This document shows positions 36,134 to 44,993 of a stretch of 49,013 bases of DNA, piece by piece. This DNA is from a bacterium (GTDB lineage: Bacteria; UBA9089; JAHJRX01). The DNA lies in assembly GCA_018830565.1 (NCBI GenBank), contig JAHJRX010000052.1, positions 1 to 49,013 on the forward strand, written 5' to 3'. A program made the position numbers and the translations under genes. Position 1 is the first letter of the stretch. The number at the start of each line of letters is the position of its first letter. The notes under the pieces were generated by a model, which had not been told where the DNA came from, made no database searches, and worked only from the letters and a program-made list of their open reading frames with translations.

Positions 36134-38119
36134 TTGAAGAATGTTTTACTATTTACGGTGTTTACCTTTGTCTTTTTATTAAACTTCCAAACATACCTTC
36201 ACGCTCAAGTTAAAAAAGCTAACGCTAAAGGGATAGCGATGGTAACGGTCACTTATATTCAAGGACAAGTAGAGGTAAAAAAGTCAAATGATAAAGAATG
36301 GACTTTAGCTAAACTTAATATGATTCTTCACCAAGAAGACAGACTTCGAACTAGACTACTCTCCAATACGGAGATTAAGTTTGAAGATGGAAGTATCGTT
36401 AAGGTTGGGGAAAATACAATGATAGACATAAAAGAATTAACTCTGGATAGAGAAACATTAGAGCAAGAATCTTCTATCAAGTTGTGGCTTGGAAAGATTA
36501 GAGCTCGGATCGAGAAACTTAGACAAAAGAATTCCCGATTTAATGTAATCACTCCTACCGCCATTGTAGGAGTTAGGGGAACAACTTTTATTGTTTGCGT
36601 AGAAGAAGATAAGACAACTAAGGCCTTGGTAGAAGTAGGTGAGATTTACTTTAGAGGAAGTAGTCAGTTACCGGAAGAGGAAGTTACCTTAAAAAGTAGT
36701 GAGTTTTCAATAAGTTCTACTGATGGAACTAAAGTTACTCCACCTCAAAAGATTTCCCCTGAAGAGATAGAAAAGATAAAAGAAGAGGTAAAAGAGATAA
36801 AAAGCCTTGAAATTATAGAAAATAAAGAGGAGCCAAAAGATAAGGATAAAGAAGTTTCTTCTCCTGCCAAAGATCCTGCCAAAGAAGAAACTTCTCCAGA
36901 AGTTATAGAAACTAAGAAAGAGGATCCAGAAGAAGACAAAGAAGAGTCAGAAGTGAAAATTACTCAATTGTCTATGGCTCCCATAGTCTCTGAGGTTAAT
37001 CCTCCTAAGCTAGTTTTTCCTCAATCAGGAGCCTTGGTTTCTAAAAATTATCTTAATGTTAAAGGGATAAGCGATTCAAGAAATAAGATTACCTTCACGG
37101 TCATAAAAGGATCTATCTATAATACAAGTGCTGATCAAAATGGAAACTGGAATATTAACCAAGTTTATTTACCCGAAGGAGAATGCACGATTAATATGAT
37201 GGCTACCAATCAAGATAATCTATCCAGCGAAGTGGTTTCTTTAAATCTTTTAGTCGATACTTACACTCTTAAGCCTAAGATCATCTTTCCTTCCCCTGGT
37301 AGTATTTTAAATTCAGTTATTACTGATATCTCAGGAAATGCTGAACCTAATAGTAGTATTGCTTTAAGTATTAATGAAAGCCAAAGCTTAAATACTGTTT
37401 CAGATGACTCAGGAAACTTTTCATTTCAAGGAGTTGCTCTTTGTAAGCCTACTCCGGTCAAGATTAACTACTACCTTTCTAATCAAGATAAGTTTGTCAA
37501 CTATATTCCAAAGTTATTTTTAAACTTATCAGCAATTCCTCCTAATGGTGTTTATAATTTTAAGATTATCGCTACTGATAAAGTAAAAAATGTCAGTGAA
37601 CCAACGATATCTAAAGTAGAAGTAGTTGTTCCTATGGCCTTATCTATTAACGATCGAGAGTTGCAATTATTTGGCCCTCTTTATAACTATACCTATGAAG
37701 CACCTCATTGGGAATTGGGATATAATAAAATAGAGATAACTGCTTCTTACCAAGAAGGCATAAAAAGATACGTTTCTGTTCCTACTCCATACTATGACTA
37801 CCTTTCCCCAGTTATTCTTACCAAGAGGAAAGATTTAAGAAATGTAGCCGGAAAGAATTACTTGGTTTTAACTTTAAATGTATTTGATGAGGGCAGTGGG
37901 ATTCGTAAGGTTATGGCTAATGACCTCTCTATGGTTAAAACAGAAGAAGGTATCTATGAATGGACTTGTCCTGGCCAAATATACCAAAAAGATATCTCCG
38001 CGAAAATAAAGATTGAAGATTTTGCAGGAAATATCACTACCGAAAATTTATTTTATTCTTGGATGCAAATAAAGAATGAGCTTAATATCGATATTCCTCC
38101 TCTTCCAGAAGAAAGATGA
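36134..38119 (+). CDS. FecR-domain secreted protein with Ig-like repeats
   Basis: A 661-residue exported protein starting at TTG behind GGAGG at a 7-base spacing. A signal peptide (to about residue 24) precedes a FecR domain (about 40-175) with LRTRLLSNTEIKFEDGSIVK and the diagnostic TPTAIVGVRGTTFIV. A strongly charged Lys/Glu-rich linker (about 205-275) leads into two or more Ig-like domains (PKLVFPQSGALVSKNYLNV and PKIIFPSPGSILNSV). FecR domains of this stand-alone kind occur in secreted and surface proteins and are not tied to iron here. It sits 71 bases after the adhesin gene, same strand. Confidence 0.85.
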   Translation: MKNVLLFTVFTFVFLLNFQTYLHAQVKKANAKGIAMVTVTYIQGQVEVKKSNDKEWTLAKLNMILHQEDRLRTRLLSNTEIKFEDGSIVKVGENTMIDIKELTLDRETLEQESSIKLWLGKIRARIEKLRQKNSRFNVITPTAIVGVRGTTFIVCVEEDKTTKALVEVGEIYFRGSSQLPEEEVTLKSSEFSISSTDGTKVTPPQKISPEEIEKIKEEVKEIKSLEIIENKEEPKDKDKEVSSPAKDPAKEETSPEVIETKKEDPEEDKEESEVKITQLSMAPIVSEVNPPKLVFPQSGALVSKNYLNVKGISDSRNKITFTVIKGSIYNTSADQNGNWNINQVYLPEGECTINMMATNQDNLSSEVVSLNLLVDTYTLKPKIIFPSPGSILNSVITDISGNAEPNSSIALSINESQSLNTVSDDSGNFSFQGVALCKPTPVKINYYLSNQDKFVNYIPKLFLNLSAIPPNGVYNFKIIATDKVKNVSEPTISKVEVVVPMALSINDRELQLFGPLYNYTYEAPHWELGYNKIEITASYQEGIKRYVSVPTPYYDYLSPVILTKRKDLRNVAGKNYLVLTLNVFDEGSGIRKVMANDLSMVKTEEGIYEWTCPGQIYQKDISAKIKIEDFAGNITTENLFYSWMQIKNELNIDIPPLPEER

Positions 38120-38182
38120 TCATTCAAGATGTTTTTCATCTTTAACATCAGATGAGTAAATTTAACAAGTATAGCTTACCTA

Positions 38183-39856
38183 TTGAAGACAAAACTCTTT
38201 ATCTTTTTTTTATTATTAGGAATATTAAGAATAGAATCCTCCTCTGCTTTAGAGGCTTTTGCTTTTCCTCTTAATGGTAGTGCTACCTTATCCACAAAAC
38301 AAATTAATATCAATAAATATAGTTCTCTTTATCAAGAAGGAAATACCTTTTCTTTAAAATCTATTCTTATGGGAAAAATGATCTCTAGTGATTTTACGGG
38401 GTTAATAAATATCAATAAAGATAAAGATAGTCTTAATGTTGAAAATCTCTTCCTGGAGATGCCTTATCAAGATACTAAGATGGAAATTGGTGATTTTTAT
38501 TTAAGATATACTTCATTTGGTCTTGATAATCTAAAAATTAGAGGAATAAACCTCGAGCACAGCTTGATAAAAGATAAAGCTTCTCTTTTTTCTTCTTACG
38601 GTCTTTCCCAAGAAAAAAGAGAAGCTTTAAGTGAGGATGTCAACCAAAATAACTTAATTGATTATGGAGAAGATAAGAATCAAAATGGTCAATTAGATAG
38701 CTATGATGGTATCTTTGCTCAATTTATAACCGCCACCAGAATTAATCTTAAGATGTTTAAAAATACTAACTTAAATTTAAACTACTTTAAGATTCAAGAT
38801 AAGGCTTCTTCTATTGCTAATCCCAAGGAAGTATACCCTTACAGTATTGTTACTCCCATAGGAAATAATCATCTTAGCTTAGATGGAGATATTTCCCTTT
38901 ATGGAAAAGGAAAATATCTCCATCGTCTTTTATTTGAATACAACCGTAGTTACTTTGATTTAGATACTAAGGATGTCCAAGAATATAAAGCAGATGATGC
39001 TTATCAAATAACCTTGGCTAATAAAATAAACAAGACCAACTTTAATCTTACTTATTTTCACATCAAGCCAGACTATAAGACCGCTGGTAATTTATTCTTA
39101 TTAAGTAATCAAAGAGGCTTTAAATTGCATACTTTATTCTCCGCTAAGAGTATTTCATTAAATATGGATAACGAATCTTACCAAGACAACTTAGACAAGA
39201 TAAATAATCTCCTTACTACTAAGACAAACATTTTTAAATCTAATTTAAATTTAACTTTATCATCTTGGCCAAAATTAAGTTTTGGCCATAAACTATCTCG
39301 AAAAAAAAGCAACTTCTTATCTTCGTTATCACCTTCAAAAATAAGTAAAAAAGAAGAAACTTTTTCTTTTGGAGTAACTCAAAATTTTGAAGATTTAGGA
39401 TACTTTGTTAATACTCAATTATCTAATTACTTAAATAATTCTCTCTATAAATCTGAGTATAAACCTGCCCCTTGCCAAAATATTACTCTTAATTTAAACT
39501 TAAATACTTATCCTAAGAAGAAGGGTTTCTCTACGAGTTCTTATCTTGCTTATAATAGATTTACCAATAAAGGTACTGGTGACTGTGATGAGTCTGGCCA
39601 AGTCAATCTTGGGGCTTCTTATTATTTAATTCCAGCCAAGCTAATATTTTCTCCAGAGTATAAAATTACTATCCGTTTTTTTAATAAAGAGTTAAGATCG
39701 AAAAATCAAGTCCTTGGTTGGCAAGGAAAGTATTACTTTTCAATTAATAAGGTTTTTTCTCTTTCATACAAAAATATAAGACAAGAAGATCCAGAAAATG
39801 AAAGAGAATGCTTTAAATCTCATTTATTTGAATTAGAAACCACCTTGGTCTTTTAA
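38183..39856 (+). CDS. Predicted outer-membrane beta-barrel with calcium-loop motif
   Basis: A 557-residue exported protein starting at TTG; no ribosome site is obvious. A signal peptide (to about residue 22) precedes many alternating strands of amphipathic type, ending FELETTLVF, a typical barrel terminus. Around residues 152-178 is DVNQNNLIDYGEDKNQNGQL, a pair of DxNxNGxxD calcium-binding loops like those of thrombospondin type 3 or dockerin-type repeats; GDCDESGQVNLG occurs near residue 470. The family is not recognised. It ends the cluster that begins with the riboswitch and may form the pore or anchor for the secreted partners. Confidence 0.65.
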   Translation: MKTKLFIFFLLLGILRIESSSALEAFAFPLNGSATLSTKQININKYSSLYQEGNTFSLKSILMGKMISSDFTGLININKDKDSLNVENLFLEMPYQDTKMEIGDFYLRYTSFGLDNLKIRGINLEHSLIKDKASLFSSYGLSQEKREALSEDVNQNNLIDYGEDKNQNGQLDSYDGIFAQFITATRINLKMFKNTNLNLNYFKIQDKASSIANPKEVYPYSIVTPIGNNHLSLDGDISLYGKGKYLHRLLFEYNRSYFDLDTKDVQEYKADDAYQITLANKINKTNFNLTYFHIKPDYKTAGNLFLLSNQRGFKLHTLFSAKSISLNMDNESYQDNLDKINNLLTTKTNIFKSNLNLTLSSWPKLSFGHKLSRKKSNFLSSLSPSKISKKEETFSFGVTQNFEDLGYFVNTQLSNYLNNSLYKSEYKPAPCQNITLNLNLNTYPKKKGFSTSSYLAYNRFTNKGTGDCDESGQVNLGASYYLIPAKLIFSPEYKITIRFFNKELRSKNQVLGWQGKYYFSINKVFSLSYKNIRQEDPENERECFKSHLFELETTLVF

Positions 39857-39956
39857 TCTTCTTGTTCTTGCTTTTTTATCCCAAGATGAATAGCCAGTGA
39901 ATCAATAATTTTTTCTACCAATGACTAACCCATTACTAGAGCACCATTCTTTTTTC

Positions 39957-39984
39957 TTGACAAAAATTTATTATCTAATATACT
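39957..39984 (+). promoter_or_regulatory. Sigma-70 promoter of tRNA-Asn
   Basis: TTGACA at 39957-39962 and TATACT at 39979-39984 are separated by 16 bases. The predicted start lies about 10 bases before the mature tRNA. The best -35/-10 match I found in the window. Confidence 0.8.
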
Positions 39985-39999
39985 TTTCTTGTTTATTAT

Positions 40000-40074
<75 letters not shown>

Positions 40075-40440
40075 TTTTTATTTGACCATATTTGGTTGGG
40101 GGTGCAAGTAGAGGTCGAAGGGTTTTTGTCTAACATCCAGCAAAGACGCCTCTTTGGCAAGTTTTAAAATGCGCCTCAAGGTCAAGGTAAGTTCCGTAGT
40201 AAATGCCTAACTTTTTTCCAAAGCAAAGTTTGCATATTTCAGCCTTATCACCTTTTGTTTCTTACCCTCTGGTTTTTGTTTAAACTAACAATACCTCTCT
40301 TGTTTATGCCTTTGCATTTTCCCAAATCAATTATTCTCACTTCTTTTTAGATTTATAGTTATATAACAAAGGGGAGGCAGGAGAAAAAAAGGAAAAGATT
40401 AGGTTCTTTTGTGATTAACTTAATAGTATTTGGATAAGTC
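40075..40440. other. Non-coding stretch after tRNA-Asn with possible decayed minus-strand frame
   Basis: No intact gene. On the minus strand one frame reads KLCFGKKLGIYYGTYLDLEA and stops shortly after; another overlapping frame reads RRILKLAKEASLLDVRQKP before a stop. These could be shreds of a lost gene, but I recognise no family. No terminal repeats or RNA fold was seen. Confidence 0.3.
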
Positions 40441-40556
40441 TATAGCACTTATTAACGAAAACTAGACATAGGAAATAATGCCGAGCAATAAAAGATAAAC
40501 TTGTTTGCCCTCAAATTAATTTGCTCTATGTCAAATTTTCATTAATAAGTGCTATA
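40441..40556. mobile_element. MITE-like element, copy E (best-preserved)
   Basis: A 116-base copy with both ends intact: TATAGCACTTATTAACGAAA on the left and TTTTCATTAATAAGTGCTATA-type on the right. The terminal inverted repeats extend about 31 bases with only a few mismatches, to ACATAG / CTATGT. The interior (GCAATAAAAGATAAACTTG) is asymmetric. TA at both edges is compatible with TA-targeted (Tc1/mariner/IS630-type) insertion. It lies before the typA leader. Confidence 0.88.
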
Positions 40557-40670
40557 CAATTTAGAATTGCTGGGTATATCCAAAATGGCCCTGTTTAACC
40601 AGTTTCTTATGTTAAAATTATACTCAAGGGGAGAAAAAATCTCTTTTAAATAGCACAGGAGGTATGGAAA

Positions 40671-40730
40671 GTGGATTTTTACAACTTAGCTCAAAAATTA
40701 AATTTCCTATCAGCTAATTATGGAAATTAG
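40671..40730 (+). CDS. Putative 19-codon leader ORF overlapping typA
   Basis: A GTG codon at 40671 stands 8 bases after a perfect AGGAGG (40657-40662) and opens a frame reading MDFYNLAQKLNFLSANYGN, which stops at 40728-40730. The stop overlaps the typA start at 40720 in another frame. typA itself has no ribosome site, so translation of this leader could couple to typA. Alternatively it is the start of a deleted gene or the real typA start disturbed by a frameshift. Confidence 0.45.
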   Translation: MDFYNLAQKLNFLSANYGN

Positions 40731-42483
40731 GAATATCGCTATTATTGCTCATGTTGATCATGGCAAAACTTCTTTGACCGATGCCTTGATGCGTCAAACT
40801 GGCATGGTTACTGATGAAACTGTGAGTATGGATTCCAATGCCCTAGAACAAGAACGAGGCATTACCATTTATTCCAAAAATACTTCAGTTTTCTACAAGG
40901 GAACTAAAATTAACATTGTAGATACCCCTGGTCATGTAGACTTTGGCTCAGAGGTAGAACGAGTTTTGCGGTCTATTGATTCTGTGCTTTTAGTGGTTGA
41001 TGCCCAGGAAGGTCCAATGCCCCAAACTAAATTTGTTTTAAAAAAGGCATTAGGATTGGGATTAAAACCAATTGTGGTAGTCAATAAGATTGATAAATTG
41101 GCAGCTCGACCAGACTGGACACATGAAAAGGTGCTGGAGCTTTTTATGGATCTGGGCGCTAATGATGAACAGTTGGACTTTGTTACTGTTTATGCCATTG
41201 CTAGGCAAGGAATTGCTAAAATGGAATTAAACGATGAATCTAATGATCTGACCCCACTTTTAGATACGATCTTAAAAAAGGTTTTGCCAATAAGGGTTGA
41301 TGAGAATTTGCCCTTTGCCTTACAGGTGTTTAATTTAGCCTATGATAATTATCTTGGTCGTTTGGGTATTGGCCGCGTTTATCAAGGGGTATTAAAAACC
41401 GGAAATAAGGTTTTTATTAAAAAACAATCAAATGAGATTATTTCTGGCAGTATCTCTAAGTTGTTTACCTTTGAAGGCATGCAGAGAAAAGAGGTGCCGG
41501 AAATTACAAGCGGAGACATTGTCATGATAGCTGGTCTGTCGGAAATTTATATCGGAGACACAATTTGTGCTGATGTAAACCAAAAACTCTTGCCAGCCAT
41601 TGCAATTGACGAGCCAATAATTTCTTTGAATTTTTTAGTCAATAACTCTCCCTTTGCTGGAAGGGACGGAAGGTTTGTTACCAGCCGTCAAATCAAGGAA
41701 CGATTAGAAAAGGAATTAGAGGTCAATGTGGGCTTGAAGATAGATTTTTCGCCTATTGAATATTTCAAGGTTTATGGTCGTGGGGAATTGCATATTGCTA
41801 TTTTATTAGAAAATATGCGTCGCGAGAGATTTGAGGTTCAAGTTTCTCAACCACAGGTAATCTTTAAGGAAATAGCTGGCGAGCAATGCGAACCATTTGA
41901 AAAAATCACCATTGATGCCCCGCAAGAATCTGTTGGGATTATCATCGAGAAACTTTCCAAGAGAAAGGGACAATTATTAGAAATACAACCTGAGCAAAAG
42001 CACATTCGATTGGTTTTCCAAGTTCCAACCCGTGGTTTTCTGGGGTATCGCAGTGAATTTATTGTAGACACCAAGGGAGAAGGAATTTTGTGCAGCGAAA
42101 CGATTGGCTTTAAGCCACATGCAGGTGAAATTGAAAAACGCAATACTGGATCCATGATCTCTGGAGAAACTGGCAAAACATCAGCCTATTCCCTTTCCAA
42201 CCTTCAGGATCGTGGGGTGTTGTTTGTAGGCCCAACTGTGGAGGTTTACCGGGGAGAAGTTATTGGCAGTACAGCCAAGGGGCAAAATATGGTTGTTAAC
42301 CCTATTAAAGGCAAACAACTCACCAATATGCGGTCTTCAAATGCAGATATGGCTATTCAATTGATTCCACCAATGGAATTAACGCTGGAACGAGGGTTGG
42401 AGATTATAGCTGAGGATGAATATTTAGAGGTTACCCCCCAAAATATTCGATTACGCAAGCAAAGCATGACCAGAATCAAATAA
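40720..42483 (+). CDS. typA: Translational GTPase TypA/BipA
   Basis: A 587-residue ribosome-associated GTPase involved in 50S assembly and stress or cold growth. The G motifs are AHVDHGKT (10-17), ERGITI, DTPGH and NKID, followed by the EF-G-like domains and the BipA-specific C-terminus (GEIEKRNTGSMISGETGKTS, later NMRSSNADMAIQLIPPMEL). Wording such as MDSNALEQERGITIYSKN is reminiscent of TypA proteins of Patescibacteria rather than the usual ERERGITILAKN, and its codon choice looks less A/T-biased than its neighbours; transfer is possible. Length is slightly short but complete. Confidence 0.96.
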   Translation: MEIRNIAIIAHVDHGKTSLTDALMRQTGMVTDETVSMDSNALEQERGITIYSKNTSVFYKGTKINIVDTPGHVDFGSEVERVLRSIDSVLLVVDAQEGPMPQTKFVLKKALGLGLKPIVVVNKIDKLAARPDWTHEKVLELFMDLGANDEQLDFVTVYAIARQGIAKMELNDESNDLTPLLDTILKKVLPIRVDENLPFALQVFNLAYDNYLGRLGIGRVYQGVLKTGNKVFIKKQSNEIISGSISKLFTFEGMQRKEVPEITSGDIVMIAGLSEIYIGDTICADVNQKLLPAIAIDEPIISLNFLVNNSPFAGRDGRFVTSRQIKERLEKELEVNVGLKIDFSPIEYFKVYGRGELHIAILLENMRRERFEVQVSQPQVIFKEIAGEQCEPFEKITIDAPQESVGIIIEKLSKRKGQLLEIQPEQKHIRLVFQVPTRGFLGYRSEFIVDTKGEGILCSETIGFKPHAGEIEKRNTGSMISGETGKTSAYSLSNLQDRGVLFVGPTVEVYRGEVIGSTAKGQNMVVNPIKGKQLTNMRSSNADMAIQLIPPMELTLERGLEIIAEDEYLEVTPQNIRLRKQSMTRIK

Positions 42484-42523
42484 AAAACTTGATTAGATAG
42501 ATAAAAATAAACATTAAATCTGC

Positions 42524-42542
42524 AAGCATTCAGCTATCAGCC
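42524..42542. repeat. Second copy of the 19-bp AAGCATTCAGCTATCAGCC repeat
   Basis: Identical to 30250-30268. It is a single unpaired copy between typA and the methyltransferase gene, immediately before the latter. Confidence 0.6.
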
Positions 42543-42563
42543 TCCAGTTTTAAAAAGAAATGT

Positions 42564-43139
42564 ATGAAAAATCTTTTTGACATTATTTTTCTAAGAAATG
42601 AACATGTGTGTCCATGGTGGCTTTGTTTCACATTTGATAATATTTTTAGAAAACTTTTCCATAATCCTAATCTGATATTAGCCAAACATATAAAATCAGG
42701 TGATATTGTTTTAGATGTTGGAGCTGGACAAGGCTTTTTTACAATACCAATGGCAAATATAGTTGGTCCAAAAGGTAAGGTAATAGCTATGGATATTCAA
42801 TCTAAAATGTTAGAGATTTTGAAAAAGAAGGCTGTAAAATACCAAGTTGATGACAGGATTTTCCCAAAGATTGTTTCTGATGAAAAATTAATATTAGACT
42901 CTTCATTGGACTTCGCCCTTGCTTTTTGGATGGTTCATGAAGTTCCAAATCGGCAAATATTTCTTCAAAGCATTTATGACGCCTTAAAACCAAATATGCC
43001 TTTATTAATTGTAGAACCAATTTTACATGTTACCAGAAAAAAATTAGAAGATACAATTATTATTGCCCAAAAAGTAGGATTTAAGGAAATCGACAGGCCA
43101 AAAATATCTTTTAGTAAATCCGTGTTGCTTTTAAAATAA
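42564..43139 (+). CDS. Class I SAM-dependent methyltransferase
   Basis: A 191-residue Rossmann-fold methyltransferase. Motif I is VLDVGAGQGFFTIPMA, followed by GKVIAMDIQSKMLEIL (motif II with the acidic ribose-binding residue) and LDFALAFWMVHEVPN. Closest in style to UbiE/Methyltransf_11 or Methyltransf_25-type enzymes. The substrate is unknown. The ribosome site is weak. It is between typA and trxB on the same strand. Confidence 0.82.
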   Translation: MKNLFDIIFLRNEHVCPWWLCFTFDNIFRKLFHNPNLILAKHIKSGDIVLDVGAGQGFFTIPMANIVGPKGKVIAMDIQSKMLEILKKKAVKYQVDDRIFPKIVSDEKLILDSSLDFALAFWMVHEVPNRQIFLQSIYDALKPNMPLLIVEPILHVTRKKLEDTIIIAQKVGFKEIDRPKISFSKSVLLLK

Positions 43140-43182
43140 CAATTTAAAATGGGGCTGATGTAAAAACTAAAAGGAGGAAGAG

Positions 43183-44160
43183 TTGAAATTAGATAGTCTT
43201 CTTTATGATGTAATTATTGTTGGCGGAGGGCCAGCAGGGTTAACGGCTGGCTTGTATGCAACCAGGGCCAGGCTAAAGAGTTTGTTAATTGAAAGCTATT
43301 TTGTGCCTTCTCAAGCAGTAACTACCACCTTAATTGAAAACTACCCTGGTTTTTCTGAAGGAATTAGTGGGTTTGAGTTAATAGATAGATTTAGAAAACA
43401 AGCCAAAGGATTTGGTTTGGAATTTGCTGTAGGGGAAGTAAGAAAGGTTGCTTTTAGAAAGAGTAAAGATATCAAGATTTGGGAAGTAGTGGTTGATGAG
43501 CAGAAGTATCATAGTTTAGCTTTGATTATTGCTTCTGGAGCTATGCCTAAAAGATTAGGAATAGAAAGAGAAGCAGAATTTCAAGGCAAAGGTGTTTCTT
43601 ATTGTGCAATTTGCGATGGAGCATTCTTTAAAGATAAAGACATAGTGGTGGTAGGAGGAGGAGATGCGGCTGTGGAAGAGACTTTATTTTTAACTAAGTT
43701 TGTTAGAAAGGTTACCGTTATCCATAGAAGAGATAAACTTCGAGCCACAAAGATCTTACAAGAAAGAATATTGACCCATAAAAAAGTAGAGTTTATTTGG
43801 AATGCTCAAGTTATGGAGATCTTAGGTAGTCAAAAGGTAGAAGCCGTCAAGGTTAAAGATATTAACACGAAACAAGAATTAGAAATTCTTTGTCAAGGAG
43901 TCTTTGTCTTTATTGGACTTATGCCTAATACTAATTTTATTAAAGAAGTAGTAAAGGTAGATGAAGAAGGGTATATTATTACGGATGAGAATATGAAGAC
44001 TTCAAGAGAAAGTATATTTTCTGGTGGAGATTGTAGAAAAAAATTATTGCGTCAAGTAGTAACAGCTTGCGGAGATGGAGCTCTAGCTGCTTTTTCTGCT
44101 CAAAATTATGTAGAAAGGTTAAAAGGAATAGCCAGCAATTCTAATTATAGTAGTTATTAA
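43183..44160 (+). CDS. trxB: Thioredoxin reductase
   Basis: A 325-residue NADPH-dependent flavoprotein that reduces thioredoxin. The FAD motif GGGPAGLTAG is at 14-23, the redox pair is C141 and C144 in CAICDG, the NADPH motif is VVGGGDAAVEE, and the C-terminal FAD segment is SGGDCRKKLLRQVVTACGDG. The start is TTG behind AAAGGAGGAAGAG. The last codons (NYSSY and stop) lie inside a MITE copy that begins at 44146, so the natural C-terminus has been replaced by a few element-derived residues. Function should be unaffected as these follow the conserved domain. Confidence 0.96.
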   Translation: MKLDSLLYDVIIVGGGPAGLTAGLYATRARLKSLLIESYFVPSQAVTTTLIENYPGFSEGISGFELIDRFRKQAKGFGLEFAVGEVRKVAFRKSKDIKIWEVVVDEQKYHSLALIIASGAMPKRLGIEREAEFQGKGVSYCAICDGAFFKDKDIVVVGGGDAAVEETLFLTKFVRKVTVIHRRDKLRATKILQERILTHKKVEFIWNAQVMEILGSQKVEAVKVKDINTKQELEILCQGVFVFIGLMPNTNFIKEVVKVDEEGYIITDENMKTSRESIFSGGDCRKKLLRQVVTACGDGALAAFSAQNYVERLKGIASNSNYSSY

Positions 44161-44231
44161 CGAAAACCTTTCATAGGAAATAATACCAAGTAACAAAAGA
44201 TAAACTCGTTGGCACTCAATTAATTTGCTCT
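44146..44231. mobile_element. MITE-like element, copy F, truncated
   Basis: It starts TATAGTAGTTATTAACG, contains AAAGATAAACTCGTTGGCAC and breaks off after AATTAATTTGCTCT. The missing right half (about 30 bases with the right inverted repeat) is replaced by the end of an IS3-type element beginning near 44232. The left end codes for the last residues and stop of trxB. Confidence 0.85.
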
Positions 44232-44790
44232 GAGTAAGGTGGACCCATTTATCAAGACAATTTTTTAGGTTTTTTAAGTTACACTTAAATTATTCTTAAT
44301 TAAAATAAACCTCAATTGGAGTCAAATAATTAAGGGATTGATGCAGCCTATCATGGTTATAGAAAGCTAAGTAATTTCCAATACCTTGTTTTGCTTCTCG
44401 GACACTCTGATAATCTTTAAGATAGACTTCTTCATATTTGAGAGAACGCCAGAGCCTTTCGGTAAATATGTTATCGTGTGCTCTACCTCTACCATCCATG
44501 CTTATCTTAATGCTTTTATTTATAAGCATATGGTTGAAGGATAGACTGGTAAACTGTGATCCCTGGTCAGTGTTAAATATCTCTGGGCAGCCGATTTCAA
44601 GGCCTCATCTAAGGCTGATAGAAAAAGTCCACCTCAAGACTGGTTGACAACTGCCAAGAGATCACGTAACGGCTAAACCAATCCATGATGGCCACCAGGT
44701 AAGCCATTACATGATGAAGCCTGATATAAGTTATATCAGTAGCCCAGACCTGGTTGGGCCTATTAATCTCAACTCCCCTTAAAAGATCTT
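44232..44790 (-). pseudogene. IS3-family transposase (orfB) remnant, 5'-truncated and frameshifted
   Basis: Read on the minus strand: LLRGVEINRPNQVWATDITY and IRLHHVMAYLVAIMDWFSRY (the DDE catalytic first D region), a stop at 44609-44611, then in another frame ALEIGCPEIFNTDQGSQFTS and an intact 77-codon end with KISMDGRGRAHDNIFTERLW to the stop at 44296. The N-terminal half and orfA are missing. GGTGGACCCATTTATCAAGAC at 44238-44258 resembles the terminal sequence of IS3-group elements, marking the element's 3' end directly beside the truncated MITE. The flanking 44791-44993 holds nothing I recognise. Confidence 0.85.
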
Positions 44791-44993
44791 ATTATGTCCC
44801 ACAAATTTTACTGAACAAATGAATTGAAATATTGCATAAAAGGGGGTATGAATAACAGTAGAAAAAGGGAGAGGTTCATTTTTCTGATAAGAAGCACCAT
44901 TAACTCTATAAGTATTCAGCAGGGGTAGTTAAAACCGCGGTAGATGGAAATGTCTGGACAAGGTTGAGACGGAAAGGAAATTGCAATTTGGTA

